DNA of 64,000 nucleotides, taken from contig NZ_JACIBV010000001.1 in the NCBI RefSeq assembly GCF_014195505.1, positions 4,092,001-4,156,000 of the forward strand, written 5' to 3'. The notes beneath the pieces were generated by a model. It was not told where the DNA came from. It searched no databases and saw nothing but the letters and a program-made list of their open reading frames with translations. Origin of the DNA: Nonomuraea dietziae. Lineage in GTDB: Bacteria > Actinomycetota > Actinomycetes > Streptosporangiales > Streptosporangiaceae. The translations under genes and the position numbers were made by a program. Shown here piece after piece: positions 23,827 through 31,691 of this stretch (the stretch's first letter is position 1; the number at the start of each line of letters is the position of its first letter).

Positions 23827-24150
23827 ATGAAGCACCTCACCAAGATTCTTATCGTCACCCAGACTCTGACCCTCGTCGGGCTTGGCTTCGCTCTCGTCGC
23901 GGCCTATGGGCCGCCCAGCGAGGACGAGATGCGGCGGACCATCTTCTACATGAACGGTAGGACTTCGGCCCTCGTCATGGACCTGGATGTGGAGACGAAG
24001 AAGTACACAACCTGCATGGAAGCGGTGGCTCATTACGACGAGACGGGCAACACGGGGGCGGACTGGGCGAAGCCGAAGAGTGAGGCGGACAGGGAGGCGT
24101 TCCTGCTCGGCTGCAAGGAAGCGTTGTTGACCAACAAGTACGGCAAGTGA
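23827..24150 (+). CDS. Small exported or membrane-anchored cargo protein
   Basis: 107 residues from ATG 23827, which has AAAGGAAC 5 bases upstream. Residues 1-24 (KHLTKILIVTQTLTLVGLGFALVAA) form a signal peptide or anchor. The remaining 80 residues are polar with two cysteines (TTCMEAVAHY, LGCKEALLT) that could pair outside the cell. It lies between int and attR, where element passengers are often found. No family recognised. Confidence 0.6.
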   Translation: MKHLTKILIVTQTLTLVGLGFALVAAYGPPSEDEMRRTIFYMNGRTSALVMDLDVETKKYTTCMEAVAHYDETGNTGADWAKPKSEADREAFLLGCKEALLTNKYGK

Positions 24151-24181
24151 CGCATCGAGGCTGTGCTGCCCCCATGAGATC

Positions 24182-24203
24182 TGGTCCACAACTGGTCCAC
24201 AAC
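24182..24203. repeat. Tandem TGGTCCACAAC pair near attR, candidate integrase arm sites
   Basis: TGGTCCACAAC occurs twice end to end (24182-24192, 24193-24203), 106 bases inside attR, and matches the motif pair at 7484-7503 inside attL. Same motif, same orientation, one pair per end: the pattern expected for integrase arm binding. Confidence 0.55.
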
Positions 24204-24221
24204 CGGCGAGCACCAATGAGA

Positions 24222-24257
24222 ACGGGCGGGACTCCATGAGACTGGAATCCCGCCCGT
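24222..24257 (-). terminator. Element-borne hairpin now behind the tRNA-Arg gene
   Basis: ACGGGCGGGA-C-TCCA (24222-24236) pairs with TGGA-A-TCCCGCCCGT (24243-24257), 14 pairs with one mismatch and a 6-base loop. After integration it is the first strong hairpin downstream of the tRNA 3' end, replacing the original terminator now at 7328-7360. No long U-run follows. Confidence 0.5.
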
Positions 24258-24308
24258 GCTACAAGTCTTCTTGCTGGTCAGCGGCTAATTCCGCTGGTCG
24301 GAGATCTT

Positions 24309-24350
24309 GTGCCCCCTGTAGGATTCGAACCTACGCACCCGGCTCCGGAG
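24309..24350. repeat. attR, right copy of the 42-bp attachment repeat, inside the tRNA gene
   Basis: Identical to 7369-7410 and covering the tRNA-Arg 3' half including the anticodon loop. The element thus rebuilds a functional tRNA gene on integration. Confidence 0.95.
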
Positions 24351-24381
24351 GCCGGTGCTCTATCCCCTGAGCTAAGGGGGC
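24310..24381 (-). tRNA. tRNA-Arg(CCG)
   Basis: The minus strand folds as a full cloverleaf: acceptor GCCCCCT/AGGGGGC, D-arm GCTC/GAGC, anticodon stem CCGGC/GCCGG with loop CTCCGGA (anticodon CCG, codon CGG), and T-arm GTAGG-TTCGAAT-CCTAC. The discriminator base is A and CCA is not encoded. Its 3' half is the attachment site of the element, and the 5' half is original chromosome. Confidence 0.96.
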
Positions 24382-24498
24382 TCAACGAGTGACAACGTTA
24401 CCAGTATCCGGCCACCACTCGTCACCACGATAAACCTCCTGGCACACATCCATCGAAAACCGCACGTGACCCCCCTTCCAAGGGTTAGCTTTGCGGCC

Positions 24499-24885
24499 GT
24501 GGGCGAGGATCTGGGCAGGGTACTGGTAGTAGACGACGACGAGGTCATTCGGCAGCTCATCGCGGTCAATCTCACCCTGGAGGGGTTCGAGGTGGCGACG
24601 GCGACCGATGGGCAGGACTGTCTCGACCGGGTTCTGGACGTGCGGCCCGACGTCATCACCCTCGACGTGATGATGCCGAGGCTCGACGGCTGGGAGACCG
24701 CGTCGAGGCTGCGCACCGAGGAGGGGACCACGCACATCAAGGTGGTCCTGATCACCGCGAGGGCGCAGGAGGACGACAAGCGGCGCGGGTTCGGCATCGG
24801 TGTGGACGCCTACCTCACCAAGCCGTTCGATCCCGCCGAGCTCATCCAGGTGGTGCGGGAGCTGGCCGCGACGGCCAGGGCCTGA
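24499..24885 (+). CDS. Stand-alone response-regulator receiver domain protein
   Basis: 128 residues from GTG 24499; the frame opens at 24466 but the preceding part is not family-like. A complete receiver domain: acidic pair in VVDDDEV, phosphoacceptor Asp56 (DVITLDVMMP), conserved Thr in LITAR and Lys in YLTKPFDP. There is no output domain, so it acts through protein contacts, CheY/DivK style. No kinase adjoins it. It converges on the LuxR gene with 8 bases between stops. Confidence 0.85.
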   Translation: MGEDLGRVLVVDDDEVIRQLIAVNLTLEGFEVATATDGQDCLDRVLDVRPDVITLDVMMPRLDGWETASRLRTEEGTTHIKVVLITARAQEDDKRRGFGIGVDAYLTKPFDPAELIQVVRELAATARA

Positions 24886-24893
24886 GACAGGCG

Positions 24894-27659
24894 TCAGGGA
24901 AGCAGACCCCTACGGCGGGCGATGGCGGCTGCCTGCGTGCGGGTGGAGGCGTCGAGCTTGCCCAGGATGTTGGAGACGTGCACGCTCACCGTCTTCTGCG
25001 CGATGAACAGCCGCTCGCCGATCTCGCGGTTGCCCAGCCCCTCCGCCACCAGTGTCAGGACCTCGATCTCGCGGGCGGTCAGCCCGCCGCTGGACGCGGC
25101 GCCGGTGAAGCGCGCCCTGCGTCCGAACTCCGCCAGCGCCGCGATGAACGGCGTGGCGCCCAGTTGCTCCGCGCTCTCCTTGGCCAGCGTCCACTCCTCC
25201 TGCGCGCCGGTACGGTCACCGGCCGCCAGCAGCGCCTCCGACAGCCGCCACCGCGACCTGGCCACCTCGTAGACGAACCCGTAGGAGAAGGCCGAGACGA
25301 CCTCCCTCCACTGGCCGGGGTCGGACCGCCCGTGCGCGCGTGCCCATTCGGCCTCGGCGCGCAGACGCCAGGCCCTGCCTTCGAGGCCCATCTCGCCGCG
25401 CTCGCCGTCGGGTCCGTGAGCCGCGGCGTAGCGGGCCCTGGCGATCAGGTCGTCGGCGCCGTCGGTGACGCCGAGTTCGGCCATGGCCCACAGCCCCGTT
25501 CCTGCGATGCGCAGGGTGGCGGCGTCGTTGGGCTCGAGCATGCCGAGGACGGCCTCGACGTGTTCGAGGGCGGTGACGGGGTCGCCGTTCCACAGGGCGT
25601 GTTCGGCGGCCAGGCCGCGTGACATGTAGGTGACGAGGGCGTCGCTCCAGAACGGCTGGAGCCAGGTCAGCCGCTCGTCGACGCCGGGCCGTCCGCGGGC
25701 GACCTCGATGAACAGGGCGAAGGACGAGAGGACGGACTCGGGGATGGTGCCGACGCGGATGGGGAAGCGGGCCGCCATGGCCTCAGCGGCGTCCCATTCG
25801 CCTGCGACGTAGTGGATGAGGAAGCGCATGAAGCGCAGGTCGGTGCCGTAGGTGCTCCAGCTGAGGCCCGTCTCGGCGGCCAGGGCGACGCCGCGGTCGG
25901 CGACTTCGGCGGCTTCTTCCAGGCGGCCGAGGTCGTAGTGGACGCGAGTGAGGTTGAACTGGGCGCGCAGGTCGATCGCGAGATGGCCCGAGGGGCGGGC
26001 GGCGGCCGTGGCGAACAGCTCTTCGGCGCGCGACCAGTCGCCGCGCAGCTCGGCGGCGGAGGCGAGGGTGACCAGGGCGCTGGCCTCGGCGTCGACCGCC
26101 CCGGCGGAGCGGGCGGCCTCCAGGGCGCGCAGGCCCGTGGGCTCCACCTCGGCGTGGCGGTGGGTCCAGGCCAGGCAGCGGGCGAGGGTGGCCAGGGCGC
26201 GGGCCAGGACGGCGGGCTCGGTGGCCATGGAGACGGCCGACTCGGCGGTGGCGATCGCCTCGTCGGGCTGGTACATCTCCCACAGGTAGTTGGCCAGGCG
26301 CTCGTAGGCCTCGGCGGAGGGCGGGACGGCGCGCAGGCGGACGATGGCGCCGTGGTTGTCGCCGCTGTCGGCGGCGGTGAGAGCGCTGCGCATGGCGATG
26401 GCGACGCGGGTCTCGCCCGCCAGGCGCTCGGCGTCGTCGACCCGCTCCCACAGCTCGAGGACCTGGTCGTAGTGGCGGTGCGCCTCGGCGGGCGCGCCCA
26501 GGCGCTCGGCGATCCTGCCCGCCTCGGCAGAGGCGGTGAGGGCTCCCACGAGGTCGTGGCCTGCGAGGTGGTGGTGGGCCAGCTCGGCGGGTGAGGTGAG
26601 CCTGGCGGCGAAGGCGGCGTGGAGGCGGGTGCGCTCGCCCGGCAGCAGGTCGGTGTAGACGGCCTCCTGCAGGAGCGCGTGGCGGAAAGCGTAGCCGTAG
26701 CCGTCGACGAGGAGCAGCCCGCGGGAGACGATCTCGCGCACGGCCTCCTCGAACTCGCCCACGGGCAGGCCGGAGACCTCGCGCAGCAGGGAGTCCTCGA
26801 CGCGGCGCCCCGCCACGGCCGCGGCGCGCAGCACGCGCTGGCCGGGCTCCGAGAGCACCTCGACGCGGGACATCAGCAGGCTGGCCAGGCCGTCGGGCAG
26901 GGTGTCGCCCTCGGCCACGGCGGCGAAGAGCTCCTCGGCGTAGAAGGGGTTGCCATCGGCGCGACTGACGATCTCGCCCAGCTCGCGGGCGTCGGTGTCG
27001 CCGAGTGAGGCGACGTAGTCGGACATCTCGTGCGGGCTGAGCGGACGCAGCTCCACCGAGGTGACCACGGGCAGGCGCTTGAGCTCGGCCAGCACGGGAC
27101 GGAGGGGATGGCGTCGGTGGAGGTCGTCGGTGCGGTAGGTGCCCACGACGCAGACCTGCTCGGACTGCAGCATGCGGCTGAGGAAGACGAGCAGGTCGCG
27201 GGTGGAGCGGTCGGCCCAGTGGAGATCCTCGATCACGAAGACCACGGGCTGGATGTCGGCCAGCAGGCCGAGCAGCGACCCGAACAGGCGCTGCTGGGTC
27301 AGCCCCGAGGACGGCGCCGCGGCGCTGCCGTCACCGAGCAGGCTGCCGAGGATCGGCCGCGCCGCGACGGCGGCGGCGAGCTCGGGGTCGCGCAGCGCGT
27401 CGGCCAGCGGCAGGTACGGCAGGGCGTCGCCGAGCTCGGCGCACTGTCCGACCATGACCTGGAAGCCGCGCTTCCTCGCCTCCGCGAGCAGCTCGGTGGC
27501 CAGGCGGGTCTTGCCGATGCCCGCGTCGCCGCCGACGAGCGCCACGCCCGCCCTTCCCTCGGTGGCGCTTTCGAGCACGCGAACGAGGCCGCCCAGCTCA
27601 GCGGATCTCCCGATCAGTAGCCCGTTCACGTCGGCCACTATGCCATGACCGGGCGACAT
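24894..27659 (-). CDS. LuxR-family LAL-type regulator with AAA ATPase domain
   Basis: 921 residues from ATG 27659 (frame open to 27710). Residues 13-20 (LLIGRSAELG) and Walker A GGDAGIGKT (43-51) open a large STAND-like ATPase; VFVIEDLHWAD holds Walker B and PYLPLADALR is typical. A long helical, TPR-like middle follows. The C-terminal LuxR HTH is GLTAREIEVLTLVAEGLGNREIG, then KTVSVHVSNILGKL. Such regulators (MalT type) activate operons when a ligand binds. The divergent LysE-type transporter gene begins 71 bases away and may be a target. Confidence 0.88.
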   Translation of the reverse strand: MSPGHGIVADVNGLLIGRSAELGGLVRVLESATEGRAGVALVGGDAGIGKTRLATELLAEARKRGFQVMVGQCAELGDALPYLPLADALRDPELAAAVAARPILGSLLGDGSAAAPSSGLTQQRLFGSLLGLLADIQPVVFVIEDLHWADRSTRDLLVFLSRMLQSEQVCVVGTYRTDDLHRRHPLRPVLAELKRLPVVTSVELRPLSPHEMSDYVASLGDTDARELGEIVSRADGNPFYAEELFAAVAEGDTLPDGLASLLMSRVEVLSEPGQRVLRAAAVAGRRVEDSLLREVSGLPVGEFEEAVREIVSRGLLLVDGYGYAFRHALLQEAVYTDLLPGERTRLHAAFAARLTSPAELAHHHLAGHDLVGALTASAEAGRIAERLGAPAEAHRHYDQVLELWERVDDAERLAGETRVAIAMRSALTAADSGDNHGAIVRLRAVPPSAEAYERLANYLWEMYQPDEAIATAESAVSMATEPAVLARALATLARCLAWTHRHAEVEPTGLRALEAARSAGAVDAEASALVTLASAAELRGDWSRAEELFATAAARPSGHLAIDLRAQFNLTRVHYDLGRLEEAAEVADRGVALAAETGLSWSTYGTDLRFMRFLIHYVAGEWDAAEAMAARFPIRVGTIPESVLSSFALFIEVARGRPGVDERLTWLQPFWSDALVTYMSRGLAAEHALWNGDPVTALEHVEAVLGMLEPNDAATLRIAGTGLWAMAELGVTDGADDLIARARYAAAHGPDGERGEMGLEGRAWRLRAEAEWARAHGRSDPGQWREVVSAFSYGFVYEVARSRWRLSEALLAAGDRTGAQEEWTLAKESAEQLGATPFIAALAEFGRRARFTGAASSGGLTAREIEVLTLVAEGLGNREIGERLFIAQKTVSVHVSNILGKLDASTRTQAAAIARRRGLLP

Positions 27660-27730
27660 TCCGATTGGACCGGGAAAGTCACCGCGCATTGGACTCCGTA
27701 CCAGGACCAAACCCTGCCTACCGTTGCCCT

Positions 27731-28336
27731 ATGCTCCTCTTCCTCGCCGCCACGCTCACGCTGGTCCTCATCCCGGGGCCCAACCACCTCTACATCGCCG
27801 CCCGCGGGCTGGCCCAGGGCAGGGCAGCGGGGCTGGCCAGCGCGTTCGGGGTGGAGGCGGGGACCCTCGTGCACATCGTCGCGGCGGCGGGCGGGCTGTC
27901 GTTCCTGATCGCCCAGTCGGCCACGCTGTTCGGAGTGGTGAAGTGGGCGGGGGTGGCGTACCTGGTGTATCTCGGCGTGCGCACGCTGACCAGCAAGGAC
28001 GAGCTCACCACCCGTACGGCCGAGCCGCAGCCGCTGAGGAAGGTCTTCCTCGAAGGCGTGCTGGTGAACGTGCTGAACCCGAAGGTCATCCTGTTCTTCC
28101 TCGCGCTGCTGCCGCAGTTCGTCGATCCGAAGGCCGGCTCACCCACGACGCAGATCGTGCTGTTCGGCGCGACCCTGCTGGTGCTGGGGCTGCTGTCGGA
28201 CATCGTGTACGCGTTGACGGCGGGAGCGCTGAGCGGACGGCTGGCCAAGCGCGCCAAGCAGCTGCGCTACTTCAGCGGGATCGTCTACATCGGGCTCGGC
28301 ATCGCCACCGCCTTCACCGGGCGCCGCGCCGTCTGA
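27731..28336 (+). CDS. LysE/RhtB-family amino-acid exporter
   Basis: 201 residues from ATG 27731. About six hydrophobic segments; the family signature LIPGPNHLYIAARGLAQGRAAG at the N-terminus (GPN plus the G-x3-G run) is clear. NVLNPKVILFFLALLPQF in the middle is also diagnostic. The family exports amino acids or related metabolites with proton exchange; the substrate is not predictable. A TetR gene follows 43 bases downstream behind a palindrome. Confidence 0.88.
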   Translation: MLLFLAATLTLVLIPGPNHLYIAARGLAQGRAAGLASAFGVEAGTLVHIVAAAGGLSFLIAQSATLFGVVKWAGVAYLVYLGVRTLTSKDELTTRTAEPQPLRKVFLEGVLVNVLNPKVILFFLALLPQFVDPKAGSPTTQIVLFGATLLVLGLLSDIVYALTAGALSGRLAKRAKQLRYFSGIVYIGLGIATAFTGRRAV

Positions 28337-28351
28337 CCGTACGGGTGCCAC

Positions 28352-28366
28352 GCAACGGTGCGTTGC
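28352..28366. promoter_or_regulatory. Candidate TetR operator GCAACG-GTG-CGTTGC
   Basis: A 15-base dyad with 6-bp arms (28352-28357, 28361-28366) lies 14 bases before the TetR start. Position and symmetry suit autoregulation. Binding is inferred. Confidence 0.5.
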
Positions 28367-28379
28367 TAGCATCGCCCGC

Positions 28380-29042
28380 ATGGCACCTCGCAAGCAGCAG
28401 GAGATCTTCGACGCCACCCTCGCCCTGCTGGCCCGGCGGGGTTACGAGAGCCTGACCATCGAGGGCGTCGCCGAGCTCTCCGGCGTCAACAAGACCACCA
28501 TCTACCGCTGGTGGCCGTCCAAGCCCGCGCTGCTGGCGGCCGCCCTGATGGAGGCTGACGCGCTGGCCTTCGACCCGCCCGACACCGGCACGCTGCGCGG
28601 CGACCTCGAGGCGCTGGTGGAGGGGGTGATCGCGCTGCTGACCAGCCCGCCGTCCAGTGACATCGCGGTGGCCGCGCTGGGCGCCGCGGTCCACCATCCC
28701 GAGCTGAACATCGGCGCCTTCTTCGCCGACAGGTTCGCGCGCGAGCAGGAGATCTTCGAGCGGGCGCGGTCGAGGGGCGAGCCGGCCGCGACGGCCGACC
28801 CCCTGATGGTCCTCGACCTGCTGGCGGGGGCGGTGTGGGTGCGGGCGATCTTCAGGGGGCTGCCGGTGGAGGCCGGCTTCGCCAGGCGGGCGGTCTCTGC
28901 CGTCCTCGACGGGGTGGCCGGCGAAGAAGGGGCCGACAGCGAAGAAGGGGCCGGCGAAGAAGGGGCCGGCGGCGGAGAAGGGGCCGGCGGCGAAGCGAGG
29001 ATGGGCAGCGAAGAGGGGGTGGGCAGCGGAGGAGAGGGGTGA
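28380..29042 (+). CDS. TetR-family regulator with acidic repetitive tail
   Basis: 220 residues from ATG 28380. TetR HTH at residues 8-50 (IFDATLALLARRGYESLTIEGVA, SGVNKTTIYRWWPSKPALL). The ligand domain ends near residue 180 (AVSAVLDGVAG). The last 40 residues are a low-complexity Glu/Gly/Ala run (EEGAG units, encoded by repeated GAAGAAGGGGCCGGC) and are not part of the fold; they may be recent repeat expansion. It may control itself, the exporter upstream, or the esterase lipoprotein 13 bases downstream. Confidence 0.85.
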   Translation: MAPRKQQEIFDATLALLARRGYESLTIEGVAELSGVNKTTIYRWWPSKPALLAAALMEADALAFDPPDTGTLRGDLEALVEGVIALLTSPPSSDIAVAALGAAVHHPELNIGAFFADRFAREQEIFERARSRGEPAATADPLMVLDLLAGAVWVRAIFRGLPVEAGFARRAVSAVLDGVAGEEGADSEEGAGEEGAGGGEGAGGEARMGSEEGVGSGGEG

Positions 29043-29054
29043 CACCCTGGCGCG

Positions 29055-30113
29055 GTGACCCGTAGCCTGCTCGCCGCCCTGCTCCTGGCCGCACTCACCG
29101 CCACCTCCTGCGCGACCACCCAGCCGCAGTCGGAGCGGCCGACGGCGACGACCCAGCCGCAGCCGCCGCAGCCGCCGCAGACGACGGCGAGCGCCCGGCC
29201 GCGCTCGGAGCGGCCGACCTCGACCGCCCCGTCCCAGGAGCAACGGCCGGACGCGACCGCCGCCGCGCCGAGCTCCGGGGCTCCGAGCACGCGGCCAGGA
29301 GGGCTCGCCGTCCTCGACGAGGAGCGGGCAGGGCGGCTGGTCAGGCTGACCGTCGACTCCCCCGCGCTCAAGGCCACCGCCAAGGTCGAGCTCCTGCTGC
29401 CCACCGCCTGGCGGCCCGGCACCCGGTGGCCCGTCCTCTACCTCCTGGACGGCTGCTGCAGGCGCGGGGGCCCCGCCTGGGTGAGCGACGGCCGGGCAGA
29501 CGAGGTCACCAGGGACGCCCAGGCCATCGTCGTCATGCCGGAGGCGGGATACGCGGGCTTCTACAGCGACTGGCTGGACGGCCCTCAGTGGGAGACCTTC
29601 CACCTGACCGAGCTGCGCCATCTCGTCGAGCGGCGCTACGGCGGCACCGGCAGGCGGGCCATCGCGGGCCTGTCGATGGGCGGGTTCGGCGCGCTCTCCT
29701 ACGCCGCTCGCCACCCCGGCATGTTCAGGGCCGCCGCCTCCTTCTCCGGCCTGGTCAACGTGAGCAGGGAGGACGTCGAGTACCTCACGGACCAGTCGGG
29801 CGACGACCCAGGGAAACTCTGGGGCGACCGCATCGCCGAGCACAACCCCACCGCGCTGGTGCGACAGCTCAGGGACATCCCCGTCCACGTCTCGTGCGGC
29901 AACGGCGAGCCCGGTCCTCTCGATGCCAGGAACACTCCCAGGGACGGCGGCGAGGCGTTCATCGAGGCCGAGAACCGCGCGTTCGTCAGGGCCGCCGAGG
30001 CGGCGGGGGTGAAGGTCACCGCGAACCTCTACGGCCCTGGCACGCACCGCTGGCCGTACTGGACGAGGGAGCTGGAGCGCGCGCTGCCGATGCTGCTCGG
30101 CAGCCTCAGCTGA
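29055..30113 (+). CDS. Putative esterase lipoprotein (alpha/beta hydrolase, esterase D/Ag85-like)
   Basis: 352 residues from GTG 29055. The lipoprotein signal is LLAALTATSC, with lipid attachment at Cys19. A disordered Pro/Thr/Gln/Arg linker reaches residue 80. The hydrolase domain contains WPVLYLLDG, the nucleophile elbow GLSMGGFGALSYA, and a C-terminal His in GTHRWPYW, as in esterase D and mycolyltransferase-like proteins. Likely acts on ester substrates outside the membrane. It runs in the same direction as TetR and converges on the D-amino-acid operon with an 8-base overlap (30106-30113). Confidence 0.8.
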   Translation: MTRSLLAALLLAALTATSCATTQPQSERPTATTQPQPPQPPQTTASARPRSERPTSTAPSQEQRPDATAAAPSSGAPSTRPGGLAVLDEERAGRLVRLTVDSPALKATAKVELLLPTAWRPGTRWPVLYLLDGCCRRGGPAWVSDGRADEVTRDAQAIVVMPEAGYAGFYSDWLDGPQWETFHLTELRHLVERRYGGTGRRAIAGLSMGGFGALSYAARHPGMFRAAASFSGLVNVSREDVEYLTDQSGDDPGKLWGDRIAEHNPTALVRQLRDIPVHVSCGNGEPGPLDARNTPRDGGEAFIEAENRAFVRAAEAAGVKVTANLYGPGTHRWPYWTRELERALPMLLGSLS

Positions 30114-31293
30114 GCGCGGAGGGGATGCGGTCCAGCGTCAGGTACGGCACCAGGCCGTAGGCGTAGAAGTCGACGGCGGCGGCGCCGGCGGCCTTGGCGC
30201 CGCGCACCTTCGCGATGAGCCTGTCGGCGGTGTCGCTGTCGGGGTGGCCTGGCCGCACGACGGCCCGCACCTCACGGTCCTTGCCGACCGAGCGCAGGTA
30301 GGCGGCCACGTCGTCGGCGACCCTCGCCGCGTCGCGGGCGTAGGCGAGGACGCCGAAGGACGGCACGAGGTCGCCCAGCGCGACCAGGTCGACGCCGAGC
30401 TGCCAGGCGTCGTGCGCGGCCAGCCCTGGAGAGGGCAGGCCGTGCTTGTAGCCCTTGACCGCGCCGGTGGCGTCGATGAAGGTGAGCTGCGAGCCCTCGG
30501 CCGCGACCGCGGCCGACACCTCCGAGACCAGCGAGGTGACGGTCTCGGAGCGGGCGCGGGCGTAGTTGACGACGTCGGGGCCGGCGTAGGCGGTCAGCGC
30601 CGCCCTGGTGACCTCGCCCTGGGCGGGCTGCTCGCCGTCGAGCACGGCCCCGACGATGCGCGAGCACTCGTCGCGGGCCACCTCGGCGTTGACGCCCAGG
30701 TCGTCGGCCCTGCGCATGCAGTAGTCGCAGAAGCACAGCGCCATGAGGTAGGCGTCCATGGGGCCGAGCGGGACGAACGAGCGCTCGGCCTTGAGCGGGC
30801 GGTAGTGCAGCGACTCGGCCACGACGCTGTCGACGCCCAGCCTGGCCACCGCCTTGGCCAGCGCGACGGCGTAGAGCCGGACGTCGGGGTGGGCGGGGCA
30901 CAGGTCGGTGGGGTAGCCCCTGTCGCCGAAGCAGTTGCGCACGGTCACGTCGGGATGGGCGACGCCGATCGCCTCGTTGCGCAGGAACACCGTCCAGCCG
31001 TGGAACTTCATGCCGCGCGAGGAGCAGGCCTCGCGCATGCCGTCGAGCACGTCGAGGTAGCCGGGGGCGGGCCGCAGGCGCAGCTCGCCGAACAGGTCCT
31101 CGGGCAGGGGGAAGTGCGCTCCGTCGTGCCTCAGGGTGAGCCTGGACAGCCCGTGGGGGGTGACGTCGCGGGTGCGGTGGTGCACGACGCCGACGGTCAC
31201 GCCGCCCACGCCGTAGCCGCGAAGCCTGTCGAGTACCTTTTCCCTGCCCTCGCTGCGGAGATCCTCGGCGAAGACGTACACGGAGCTGTCCAC
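30106..31293 (-). CDS. Uncharacterised protein at the end of a D-amino-acid operon, probable TIM barrel
   Basis: 395 residues from ATG 31293. Alternating strands and helices suggest a TIM barrel, resembling glycosidase-like fold proteins (YGVGGVTVGVVHH, GMKFHGWTVFLRNE, LCPAHPDVRLYAVALAKAV, VDSVVAES, CFCDYCMRRA). A CxxC in CDYC and the candidate acid VVAES are the visible functional residues. No family name can be given. It is the last gene of a leftward run with D-aminoacylase, a D-threonine-aldolase-type enzyme and RidA, 9 bases after RidA, so it probably handles a related metabolite. Confidence 0.6.
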   Translation of the reverse strand: MDSSVYVFAEDLRSEGREKVLDRLRGYGVGGVTVGVVHHRTRDVTPHGLSRLTLRHDGAHFPLPEDLFGELRLRPAPGYLDVLDGMREACSSRGMKFHGWTVFLRNEAIGVAHPDVTVRNCFGDRGYPTDLCPAHPDVRLYAVALAKAVARLGVDSVVAESLHYRPLKAERSFVPLGPMDAYLMALCFCDYCMRRADDLGVNAEVARDECSRIVGAVLDGEQPAQGEVTRAALTAYAGPDVVNYARARSETVTSLVSEVSAAVAAEGSQLTFIDATGAVKGYKHGLPSPGLAAHDAWQLGVDLVALGDLVPSFGVLAYARDAARVADDVAAYLRSVGKDREVRAVVRPGHPDSDTADRLIAKVRGAKAAGAAAVDFYAYGLVPYLTLDRIPSALS

Positions 31294-31302
31294 AACGGAA
31301 CC

Positions 31303-31683
31303 CTAGACGCTCTTGTGAGCCACGAAGTCGATCTCCACGAGGATGTTCATCAGCTCGGAGCCGACCGTGGTCCTGACGGGGTACGGCTGGCTGAAGTACG
31401 ACTTGTAGACCTCGTTGTAGGCAGGGAAGTCGCGCTTGAGGTGCTGCAGGTGGACGGTCGACTTGACCACGTCGTCGAAGCCGAGCCCGTGGGCGGCCAG
31501 GATCGCGCCGAGGTTGCGCATGACCTGGTGGGTCTGGGTCTCGATGTCGTCACCGACGATCTCGCCGGTCTCGGGGTCGAGCGGCCCCATGCCCGAGGTG
31601 TAGACGAAGTCGCCGACCACGAGGCCCTGCGAGTAGGCGCCGACGGGAGCAGCGCCTTCGGTGGTCCTGAGTTCCTTCTTCAC
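31303..31683 (-). CDS. RidA-family reactive-intermediate deaminase
   Basis: 126 residues, normal for RidA/YjgF. Seen: APVGAYSQGLVVGDFVYTSGMGPLDPETGEI, MRNLGAILAAHGLGFDDVVKSTVHL, and PVRTTVGSELMNILVEIDFVA. RidA hydrolyses enamine or imine intermediates made by PLP enzymes. That fits its place next to a PLP-dependent D-amino-acid enzyme (stop and start 8 bases apart). The central Arg for substrate binding falls in the YPVRTTV segment. Confidence 0.88.
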   Translation of the reverse strand: MKKELRTTEGAAPVGAYSQGLVVGDFVYTSGMGPLDPETGEIVGDDIETQTHQVMRNLGAILAAHGLGFDDVVKSTVHLQHLKRDFPAYNEVYKSYFSQPYPVRTTVGSELMNILVEIDFVAHKSV

Positions 31684-31691
31684 CGGATCTC

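Larger units (their letters stand above)
7369..24350. mobile_element. Actinomycete integrative and conjugative element (AICE) in tRNA-Arg(CCG)
   Basis: The 17-kb segment is bounded by 42-bp direct repeats derived from a tRNA-Arg gene. It contains the hallmark AICE modules in typical order: regulation (GntR, WhiB-like), transfer (DUF2637 spread protein, TraB-type FtsK translocase), replication (prim-pol, DUF3631 ATPase) and site-specific recombination (AlpA-type Xis, tyrosine integrase) next to attR. All core genes are intact except ssb, which is frameshifted. Such elements excise as circles, replicate and transfer as double-stranded DNA by TraB. Cargo-like genes are the HTH/DnaB-like ATPase, the HAD phosphatase, the PP-loop ATPase and the small secreted protein at 23827. 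Whether it is still mobile cannot be read from sequence. Confidence 0.93.
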
